A stretch of 7,266 bases of DNA from an uncultured Prevotellaceae bacterium. Its GTDB lineage: Bacteria > Bacteroidota > Bacteroidia > Bacteroidales > Muribaculaceae. The notes under the pieces are model-generated. The model did not search any database. It was not told the origin of the DNA and saw only the letters and a list, made by a program, of their open reading frames with translations. Location: contig CALEJB010000008.1 of the NCBI GenBank assembly GCA_937898675.1, positions 1 through 7,266 of the forward strand, read 5' to 3'. A program made the translations under genes and the position numbers. Shown in pieces: positions 1 to 5,488 of the stretch (position 1 is its first letter; each line of letters starts with the position of its first letter).

Positions 1-2
1 AG

Positions 3-74
3 GCCAACGGCATCTGCATCGCTGTTACCACCTACACCGACGGCACCACCAGCGCGGCCAAGGTGATGAAGTAA
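3..74 (+). CDS. 3' end of a truncated gene, possible T9SS sorting-domain tail
   Basis: Only the last 23 codons are present, in the frame that ends with TAA at 72-74; the rest lies left of the window. The visible peptide contains GICIAVTTYTDG and ends in SAAKVMK. The pattern (Gly, alternating hydrophobic residues, a turn with Asp-Gly, then a final strand ending in K-V-x-K) is like the end of type A C-terminal sorting domains, typically G-I-Y-I-V then K-V-x-K. These target proteins to the type IX secretion system for cleavage and surface attachment. A porE gene 3 kb away shows that the system is probably present. With so few residues this is an inference; any beta-rich C-terminus could look alike. 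That the frame is coding is supported by codon use typical of the window (GCC, ACC, ATC, AAG) and by the terminator that follows. Confidence 0.5.
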   Translation, partial: ANGICIAVTTYTDGTTSAAKVMK

Positions 75-116
75 ACCACGACACCGCCCGCCCCTCCCCG
101 CATGGGGCGGAGGAGG

Positions 117-155
117 ATAAACTAAAACGGGGACCTGCCGCGGCAGGCCCCCGTT
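117..155 (-). terminator. Intrinsic terminator of the OPT transporter gene
   Basis: Positions 126-155 form a long, nearly perfect palindrome centred on 140/141, with outer arms ACGGGG / CCCCGT and inner arms CCTGCC / GGCAGG. The one non-Watson-Crick position (A133 opposite C148) becomes a U-G wobble in the minus-strand RNA, so the stem is fully paired only when read leftward. The minus strand then continues with TTTTAGTTTAT (127 down to 117), a U-rich tail. Both points say it mainly serves the transporter gene, about 58 nt past its stop codon. The plus-strand side is followed by the T/G-rich run TTGTGTGTGTT, so it may also stop the upstream plus-strand gene, less efficiently. Confidence 0.8.
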
Positions 156-212
156 GTGTGTGTTGTGGCATCACTCGCGCAGGGGCGAGAGGTAAGTCAC
201 AAGTGGAGGTGA

Positions 213-2174
213 TTAATCCTTCTTGGCTCTGAGGCAGGAGATGGCGAGGAAGGCAATCAGGGCCACATACATGACGATGGCGAGCCAGTTGCTCACGGTC
301 TCGCTCAGCGGGCTGGTGTACTGGAAGCCAAAGTAGAGCATCGCTGCGCTCACCACGCCCATGAGGGCGCCGCCGGCGATGAAGCCCGAGGCGAGCAGCG
401 TGCCGCGCTCCTTGCGGGCGTTGTTCACGGCCTCATCCTTGCTACGACTGCCGACAAACCAGCTGATGATGGCGCCCACCAGCAGCGGCGCATTGAGCTG
501 CAGGGGGATGAACATACCCAGCGAGAAGGGCAGTGCGGGCACCTTGAGCCAGTTGAGCAGCAGTGCCAGGATGGCGCCCACCAGATAGAGCAGCCACGGC
601 GTCTCACCGCCCATCATCAGCGGGTCGATGACCGCCGCCATAGCGTTAGCCTGGGGAGCGACGAGGGCGTTCTCGCCCGTGAAGCCGTAGGTCTTGTTAA
701 GGATAATCATCACGCCGCCCACGGTGGCTGCCGACACGAGGGTGCCGACAAACTTCCACGTCTGCTGTTTGGCGGGGGTGTTGCCAATCCAGTAGCCAAT
801 CTTCATGTCGGTGACCATGCCGCCGGCCATCGACAGCGCAGTGCACACCACGCCGCCAATCACCATCGACGCCACAATGCCCTGCGAGCCCTTGAGGCCG
901 ATGGCCACAAAGATGACGCTGGCAATGATGAGGGTCATGAGGGTCATGCCCGACACGGGGTTGCTGCCCACAATGGCGATGGCGTTAGCCGCAACGGTGG
1001 TGAACAGGAAGGCGATAACCATCACTACCAGGAAGGCCACTACCGTCTGGTAGAAGTTGTGGATGACACCTACATAGAAGAATACAAAGGTCACTGCCAT
1101 GGCAGCCAGCAGGGCAAACACGAGAATCTTCATTGAGATGTCGCGCTGGTGGCGCTCCACCTTTTCCTGCTTCTGGCCCTTAAAGGCCTGTCCGGCAAGG
1201 CCTGCGGCGCTCTTGATGACGCCCCACGACTTGACGATGCCGATGATGCCGCTCATGGCGATGCCGCCAATGCCGATGTAGCGTGCGCCGTTCTTGAAGA
1301 TGTCATCCGGGGCCATTGCCGCCCACTCGGGGCTCATACCCAGCAGGGGAACAATCACCCACCAGATGAATGCGCTGCCGGCAAAGATGATGAAGGCATA
1401 GGGCAGGCCGATGATGTAGCCCAAGCCCAGCACAGCGGCGCCGGTGTTGATTTTGAAAATCATCTTAAAGTGGTCCGTCAGGTTCTGCAGCGCGGGAATG
1501 GCCTGGGTGGTGAGCACCTCGCTCCACCACTTGAAGGTGGACAGCAAGAAGTCATACAGACCGCCCACGAGTCCTGCAACCAGCAGGGGCACAGCCTGTT
1601 TGCCGCCCTTTTGGCCGCTCACCAGCACCTGGGTGGTCGCCGTGGCCTCGGGGAACGGGAACTTGCCGTGCTGGTCGCTCACAAAGTACTTGCGGAAGGG
1701 GATAAAGAACAAAATGCCCAGCACGCCGCCCAGCAGCGAACTCAGGAACACTTCCAGGAAGTTCACCGTGATGTCGGGGTACTTGGCCTGCAGGATGTAG
1801 AGCGCGGGCAGCGTGAAGATGGCACCCGCCACCACGATGCCCGAGGCGGCGCCGATACTCTGGATAATCACATTCTCACCCAGCGAGTTTTTGCGCTTGG
1901 TGACTGCGCCGATGCCCGCCGCAATGATGGCGATGGGAATGGCGGCCTCGAACACCTGGCCCACCTTCAGGCCCAGGTAAGCGGCCGCGGCGCTGAAGAT
2001 GACCGCCATGATCAGGCCCAGCGACACCGAGTAACCCGTGATTTCGGGATAGCTGCGGTCGGGCTTGAGGATGGGGACATACTTCTCACCGTCCTTCAAC
2101 TCGCGAAAGGCGTTTTCCGCCAAGGAAATGTCCTCGTTGACGGGTTCTTGAACAATCGTTTCTTCGTCTTTCAT
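213..2174 (-). CDS. OPT family oligopeptide transporter
   Basis: This encodes a 653-residue inner-membrane protein of the OPT family (Pfam OPT, bacterial branch TIGR00733). Members move small peptides, and in some cases metal chelates or siderophores, into the cell by secondary, probably proton-coupled, transport; the substrate here cannot be told. After a polar N-terminus of about 45 residues, hydrophobic segments run almost to the end, for example near 48-70, 77-92, 104-126, 142-160, 245-278, 350-425, 433-452, 475-492, 527-575 and 593-648. Recognisable family signatures are FPFPEATATTQVL (residues 172-184), NPVSGMT (405-411), GNTPAKQQ (464-471) and GMFIPLQLNAPLL (553-565). The length is usual for the bacterial family and the gene looks intact. 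The start at 2174 is preceded by an A/C-rich leader without Shine-Dalgarno, as expected in Bacteroidota. It is a single-gene unit, divergent from the plus-strand pair, with its own terminator. Confidence 0.93.
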   Translation of the reverse strand: MKDEETIVQEPVNEDISLAENAFRELKDGEKYVPILKPDRSYPEITGYSVSLGLIMAVIFSAAAAYLGLKVGQVFEAAIPIAIIAAGIGAVTKRKNSLGENVIIQSIGAASGIVVAGAIFTLPALYILQAKYPDITVNFLEVFLSSLLGGVLGILFFIPFRKYFVSDQHGKFPFPEATATTQVLVSGQKGGKQAVPLLVAGLVGGLYDFLLSTFKWWSEVLTTQAIPALQNLTDHFKMIFKINTGAAVLGLGYIIGLPYAFIIFAGSAFIWWVIVPLLGMSPEWAAMAPDDIFKNGARYIGIGGIAMSGIIGIVKSWGVIKSAAGLAGQAFKGQKQEKVERHQRDISMKILVFALLAAMAVTFVFFYVGVIHNFYQTVVAFLVVMVIAFLFTTVAANAIAIVGSNPVSGMTLMTLIIASVIFVAIGLKGSQGIVASMVIGGVVCTALSMAGGMVTDMKIGYWIGNTPAKQQTWKFVGTLVSAATVGGVMIILNKTYGFTGENALVAPQANAMAAVIDPLMMGGETPWLLYLVGAILALLLNWLKVPALPFSLGMFIPLQLNAPLLVGAIISWFVGSRSKDEAVNNARKERGTLLASGFIAGGALMGVVSAAMLYFGFQYTSPLSETVSNWLAIVMYVALIAFLAISCLRAKKD

Positions 2175-2224
2175 AATGTTTGGTTGGTTTTAGGTATATT
2201 TGATGATTAGTAGTTTACAAACTG

Positions 2225-2232
2225 CGAAGATA
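2225..2232 (-). promoter_or_regulatory. Probable -7 box of the OPT transporter promoter
   Basis: Read on the minus strand the site is TATCTTCG followed by CAG, one mismatch from the Bacteroidota -7 consensus TAnnTTTG. Transcription would begin roughly 7 nt further on (about 2218), giving a leader of about 45 nt before the transporter ATG. No convincing -33 TTTG was found at the expected 17-23 nt spacing, so this is a moderate call made on the -7 box and position alone. Confidence 0.4.
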
Positions 2233-2278
2233 AGTAAAAATCGGCAACATCGCATCATCACAGGAGCAAAATGTGCGT

Positions 2279-2314
2279 TTTTTGGCACCCATGCGCCGAA
2301 AATGTTGCCAAAAA
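2279..2314. repeat. 9-bp inverted repeat in the divergent promoter region
   Basis: TTTTTGGCA at 2279-2287 is repeated in perfect inverted form as TGCCAAAAA at 2306-2314, with an 18-bp spacer. The two half-sites are about 27 bp apart centre to centre, and the right half ends directly at the -33 region of the plus-strand promoter. A further inverted pair, GGCAACAT (2243-2250) and ATGTTGCC (2302-2309), overlaps the right half-site. The layout would suit a dimeric regulator acting on either divergent gene. It is less likely to be a terminator, because no gene ends here. The function is inferred. Confidence 0.45.
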
Positions 2315-2344
2315 TTCGTGAATCAAAAAAAATCATTATCTTTG
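2315..2344 (+). promoter_or_regulatory. Bacteroidota-type promoter of the YD-repeat-like gene and porE
   Basis: A full match to the -7 consensus TAnnTTTG, TATCTTTG, lies at 2337-2344. Eighteen bases upstream is TTCG (2315-2318), three of four matches to the -33 element TTTG. Start of transcription would fall near 2350, leaving a leader of about 25 nt that is A/C-rich, has no Shine-Dalgarno, and runs directly into ATG at 2376. This is the only good promoter seen ahead of porE on the plus strand. Confidence 0.7.
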
Positions 2345-2375
2345 CCGTCACCAATTTCAAAAACACGGCACAACC

Positions 2376-3326
2376 ATGATAAAAAGATTTATATTGCTGG
2401 CACTGGCTGTCGCGCTGACCGCCGCGGGCGCTGTGGCACAGGAGAATGACGAGCGCGCGGCCTACCACCAGGCGCGCACCGCCGCCACCGTCGAGGCGTG
2501 GGAGAGTTACCTGTTGCAGTACCCGGCAGGGTGCTACACCGAGCAGGCCCGCAAACTGCGCGATGCCGCCATCGTGAGCGACTACTGCAACGAGAAGACC
2601 TCGCTCGAGCGCCTCTCGGCCTATCTCGACACCGTGCGGGCCTACGAGCCGCGCATCAGGCTGTTCTATGCCAACCTGGTGAATAATCCCACCAGCAGTT
2701 ACCGCATCGAGCACCTGGACTTGGGCTTTAACGGCACCGCGGGGCGCGTTGACGAACGGGTGACGCTGGCCGATGGCACGGTGCGCAACAATGTGTTCCT
2801 GTTCAACGCTCAGGGATTGCTGGTCCAGAGCGTCATTCAGGGTGCCAAGGGCACGGCGACTGTGGACTATGCCTATGCCTACGACAACCTGCACGGCCAC
2901 ACCCTCAAGTCCAGCCAGCGCAAGGGCGGCAAGGCCATCAACTATGCTTCCATCTATGATGCCGGCGACCGCCGCGTGACGCTCAAGGGCGACAACGGCA
3001 CCCGCCAGGAGTTTACCTATAACGACAACGGCCAGTTGACCAAGCGTGTCGTCACCCAGGAGGGGCAGCCCCGTCACACATGGCTCTACAAGGACGGCTA
3101 CATCATCCGCGAGGAGGTGGGAGACAGGGTCTTCCGCTACCATTACGACTTGGACACTGCCACCGGCAAGAAGTTCCTGATTTCCATCGAGGAGGTGAAA
3201 GGCAGCGATGTGGTGCACAAGCGCGCCTTTGACTACGCCATCGACACCCACGGCCGTTACACGCGCGTGGCCATCACCCTCGACGACAAGCCCCAGATGA
3301 CCATCGAGCGCTCCTACAAGGACTAA
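2376..3326 (+). CDS. Exported protein with YD-repeat-like strands, function unknown
   Basis: The protein has 316 residues and I do not recognise a named family. Residues 1-21 form a classical signal peptide: MIKR, then a hydrophobic core, ending AVA before QEND. There is no lipobox, so it should be soluble in the periplasm or exported further. Residues 26-65 are helical with a TPR-like motif, WESYLLQYPAGCY (42-54) then EQARKL, a pattern seen in envelope proteins of this phylum. From about 141 on, the chain is a series of beta strands with a repeating aromatic-Asp-turn-Gly pattern: FLFNAQGLL (141-149), YAYDNLHG (167-174), YASIYDAGDRR (190-200), FTYNDNGQL (213-221), WLYKDGYI (236-243), FRYHYDLDTATG (253-264) and FDYAIDTHGRY (285-295). 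These resemble degenerate YD (RHS-like) repeats. It is the first gene after the promoter and lies 67 bp before porE in the same direction, without a terminator between, so co-transcription is likely. Start chosen for the signal peptide and the promoter spacing. Confidence 0.85.
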   Translation: MIKRFILLALAVALTAAGAVAQENDERAAYHQARTAATVEAWESYLLQYPAGCYTEQARKLRDAAIVSDYCNEKTSLERLSAYLDTVRAYEPRIRLFYANLVNNPTSSYRIEHLDLGFNGTAGRVDERVTLADGTVRNNVFLFNAQGLLVQSVIQGAKGTATVDYAYAYDNLHGHTLKSSQRKGGKAINYASIYDAGDRRVTLKGDNGTRQEFTYNDNGQLTKRVVTQEGQPRHTWLYKDGYIIREEVGDRVFRYHYDLDTATGKKFLISIEEVKGSDVVHKRAFDYAIDTHGRYTRVAITLDDKPQMTIERSYKD

Positions 3327-3373
3327 CCGCCCAATTATACAATATTTCACGGTGGCGGCTCGTTTTATAAGGG

Positions 3374-3400
3374 AATAGTATCACTATTGTTTCATGAAAC
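3374..3400 (+). other. Small hairpin and palindrome around the porE start codon
   Basis: AATAGT (3374-3379) and ACTATT (3383-3388) are perfect inverted arms around a 3-nt loop. They are followed at once by the perfect 12-bp palindrome GTTTCATGAAAC (3389-3400), whose centre includes the porE ATG at 3394-3396. In RNA the first can form a short AU-rich stem directly before the start. In DNA either could be an operator. The 67-bp gap otherwise shows no clear TAnnTTTG box and no terminator. The palindrome may be partly chance, because ATGAAA is a common gene start. Confidence 0.35.
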
Positions 3401-5394
3401 GAATACTCTACATCACTGTGGGCATGGTGATGGCGTCGCTGGCGCTGTCGCTGGCGTCGTGCAAGGGACCGTCGCTGCGTCTGGCCGACGAGGCCTATGA
3501 CCGCGGCGAGTACTTTGACGCCGCCACCCAGTACCGCAAGGTTTACAACTACTATAACCAGAAGCAGGACAGTTGGATACGCGGCGAGGTCGCCTTCCAG
3601 ATGGGCATGTGCTACCTCAAACTCGGACAGGGCAACCGCGCCGCCGCGGCGTTCCAGAACGCCATTCGCTACGAGTATGAGGACTCCACGACGCTCTTGC
3701 GCCTGGCCCAGTCGCAGCAACTCGAGGGCCAGTGGAACGAGGCCGTCAAGAACTACCGCGCCTACCTCGACATGTTCCCCGGCGACCGCGAGGCGCTGCT
3801 GGGTGTGCGCGGCTGTGAACTCGCCCCCGAGTGGAAGGAGGCCGGCTCGCGCTACATCGTCAAGCCCTACAAGATGTTCAACTCGCGCCGCGCCGACTAT
3901 GCGCCGCAGTTCCTGGACAAAAATGGCGAGCAGATTTATTTCACCTCCACCAACGAGAAATCCACCGGCGAACTGCGCAGCGAGATTACCGGCACCAAGA
4001 AGGGTGACATCTACTGGAGCAAGAAGGACGAGAGCGGCAAGTGGACGCGCCCCGAGGTGGTGGAGGGTGGCTTGAACACCGAGCACGACGAGGGAGCGCC
4101 CGCCTTTACCCCCGACGGCACCACAATGTATCTGGCGCGCGCCGTGAGGCAGGACTGGCCCACCACGGTCGAGATTTACACCAGCAGCCGCAGCGAGGCC
4201 AAGTGGAACGCGCCGCAAAAGTTTGAAATCACCGCCGACACCCTGAGCAACTACAGCGACCCCTTTGTCAGCCCCGACGGCAAGTGGCTCTACTTTGCCA
4301 GCGACATGCCGGGCGGCCAGGGCGGCACCGACATCTGGCGCATCGACATCAAGGACAAGCACGGCACGCTGGAAAACCTGGGCCCGTCCATCAACACGCC
4401 GGGCAACGAGCGTTTCCCCAATGTGCGCACCGACAGCGTCATCTGTTTCTCCAGCGACGGCTATCCCGGCATGGGAGGCCTGGACCTCTATACGGCCACC
4501 CTGCAGCCCCGCCAGCAGGGCGACGACCCCGCTGCCCCCGACAAGTGGGTGGTTCAGAACATGGGCGTGCCCATGAACTCGGCCGGCGATGACTTTGGCA
4601 TCACCTTTGGCAAGGGCGAGAGCGGCTTTTTCTCCAGCAACCGCGGCGACGCGCGCGGCTATGACCACATCTTCAGTTTCGTCAAGCCCGACCTGCAGAT
4701 TTGGATTTCGGGCTATGTGGTGGACAAGGACGACGAGCCGGTGCCCAACGCCACCATACGCATCGTGGGCGACGACGGCAGCAATCAAAAGACCGCCGCC
4801 AAGCCCGACGGCTCGTTCCGCTTCGACCTGCAGCGAGGCGTCAAGTACACCATGCTGGCCAGCGCCGACGGCTATCTGAACAACCGCCAGGAGTTTGAGA
4901 GCGACAGCACCGAGGAGGACGCCGAGTACAATGTGGACTTTATCCTGAGCGCCATGTTCAAGGCCCAGGTCATCGAGAATATCTTCTACGACTTTGACAA
5001 GGCCGTGCTGCGCGACGAGTCCAAACTCGCCCTCGACAGCATGGTGATGCTGCTCAAGGACCACCCCAACATCGTCATCGAGATGGCGTCGCACACCGAC
5101 CGCATCGGCACCGACAAGTACAACGACGGCCTGTCACAGCGCCGAGCCCAGAGCGTGGTAGACTACCTCATCGCCAACGGCATACCCAAGGAGCGCCTGC
5201 GCCCCCAGGGCTACGGCAAGTCGCGACCCAAGACGGTGACCAAGCGCATCCACGCCCAGTATCCGCAGTTTGAGGAGGGCGTGACGCTCACCGAGGAATT
5301 TATCAAGACCTTGAGCGACGAGGACCGCAAGGCCGCCGACCAAATCAACCGCCGCACCGAGTTCCAGGTCATCGACACCGAGTTCCAGTACTGA
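3394..5394 (+). CDS. porE: PorE-type T9SS lipoprotein with TPR, beta-propeller, CRD and OmpA domains
   Basis: PorE is a periplasmic lipoprotein of the type IX secretion system, described in Porphyromonas gingivalis (PG1058, about 670 residues), where it binds peptidoglycan and is thought to anchor outer-membrane Por proteins. This 666-residue protein has the same domain order. Residues 1-23 are a lipoprotein signal with lipobox LASC and acylated Cys23. TPR-like helices span about 28-130. A PD40/WD40-like propeller spans about 165-430, with blade motifs YAPQFLDKNGEQIYFTS (169-185), FTPDGTTMYLA (238-248), VSPDGKWLYFASD (292-304) and GFFSSNRG (411-418). A carboxypeptidase-regulatory-like fold spans about 436-500 (ISGYVVDKDDEPVPNA). 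The OmpA C-terminal domain (about 525-664) has FYDFDKAVLR, SHTDRIGTD and GLSQRRAQSV; Asp569 and Arg584 match the pair that holds diaminopimelate in OmpA. A segment of about 40 residues before NRRTEF is a common insertion in Bacteroidota OmpA domains. No acidic surface-export motif follows Cys23 (CKGPS), in keeping with a periplasmic position. Other TPR-OmpA lipoproteins of this build exist, so orthology needs checking. Confidence 0.85.
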   Translation: MKRILYITVGMVMASLALSLASCKGPSLRLADEAYDRGEYFDAATQYRKVYNYYNQKQDSWIRGEVAFQMGMCYLKLGQGNRAAAAFQNAIRYEYEDSTTLLRLAQSQQLEGQWNEAVKNYRAYLDMFPGDREALLGVRGCELAPEWKEAGSRYIVKPYKMFNSRRADYAPQFLDKNGEQIYFTSTNEKSTGELRSEITGTKKGDIYWSKKDESGKWTRPEVVEGGLNTEHDEGAPAFTPDGTTMYLARAVRQDWPTTVEIYTSSRSEAKWNAPQKFEITADTLSNYSDPFVSPDGKWLYFASDMPGGQGGTDIWRIDIKDKHGTLENLGPSINTPGNERFPNVRTDSVICFSSDGYPGMGGLDLYTATLQPRQQGDDPAAPDKWVVQNMGVPMNSAGDDFGITFGKGESGFFSSNRGDARGYDHIFSFVKPDLQIWISGYVVDKDDEPVPNATIRIVGDDGSNQKTAAKPDGSFRFDLQRGVKYTMLASADGYLNNRQEFESDSTEEDAEYNVDFILSAMFKAQVIENIFYDFDKAVLRDESKLALDSMVMLLKDHPNIVIEMASHTDRIGTDKYNDGLSQRRAQSVVDYLIANGIPKERLRPQGYGKSRPKTVTKRIHAQYPQFEEGVTLTEEFIKTLSDEDRKAADQINRRTEFQVIDTEFQY

Positions 5395-5400
5395 CGCGAG

Positions 5401-5420
5401 GCGGCTACGCCGCGATTTTT
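5401..5420 (+). terminator. Short intrinsic terminator after porE
   Basis: Seven bases after the porE stop codon, GCGGC (5401-5405) pairs with GCCGC (5409-5413) around the loop TAC, followed by GA and a run of five T (5416-5420). The stem is only 5 bp but fully GC, and the T-run is on the plus-strand side, so it fits termination of porE. No comparable T-tract is seen on the other strand. The convergent regulator gene ends about 70 bp to the right without an obvious terminator of its own. Confidence 0.55.
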
Positions 5421-5488
5421 GATGAAAGATTAATGGGGCATCCGCAATCGGGTACCCTTGCTATGCGCCATGCAGGCCAATGCCGTCG

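Noticed and set aside
88..110. 7-bp GC stem CCGCCCC / GGGGCGG just after the first stop codon as a terminator
   Set aside because: The stem is perfect with a 9-nt loop, but no T-tract follows on either strand. The hairpin at 126-155 is a far better terminator.
925..950. Short tandem copies of GAGGGTCAT
   Set aside because: They encode a Met-Thr-Leu repeat inside a membrane helix of the transporter (MTLMTLI) and are only two units long, so they are explained by coding.
1149..2210. 353-codon open frame on the plus strand opposite the transporter
   Set aside because: The product is a charged His/Gln/Asp-rich sequence with no recognisable fold. The minus frame is an intact OPT transporter.
2190..3350. 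386-codon open frame on the minus strand over the YD-repeat-like gene
   Set aside because: It is an antisense shadow with a low-complexity Val/Ala/Gly product and it runs across both promoter elements. The plus frame has a signal peptide and correct promoter spacing.
3274..5094. Long open frame of about 600 codons on the minus strand opposite porE
   Set aside because: GC-rich codon use in porE removes stop codons from the opposite strand. The translation is a Val/Ala/Gly/His-rich run without domains, while the plus frame has a full set of recognised domains.
5444..5461. GCAA-TC-GGGTACCC-TTGC symmetric element between the convergent genes as a terminator for the regulator
   Set aside because: The loop would be only 2 nt, the stem needs a bulge, and no T-run follows on the minus strand. 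It is too weak to call.
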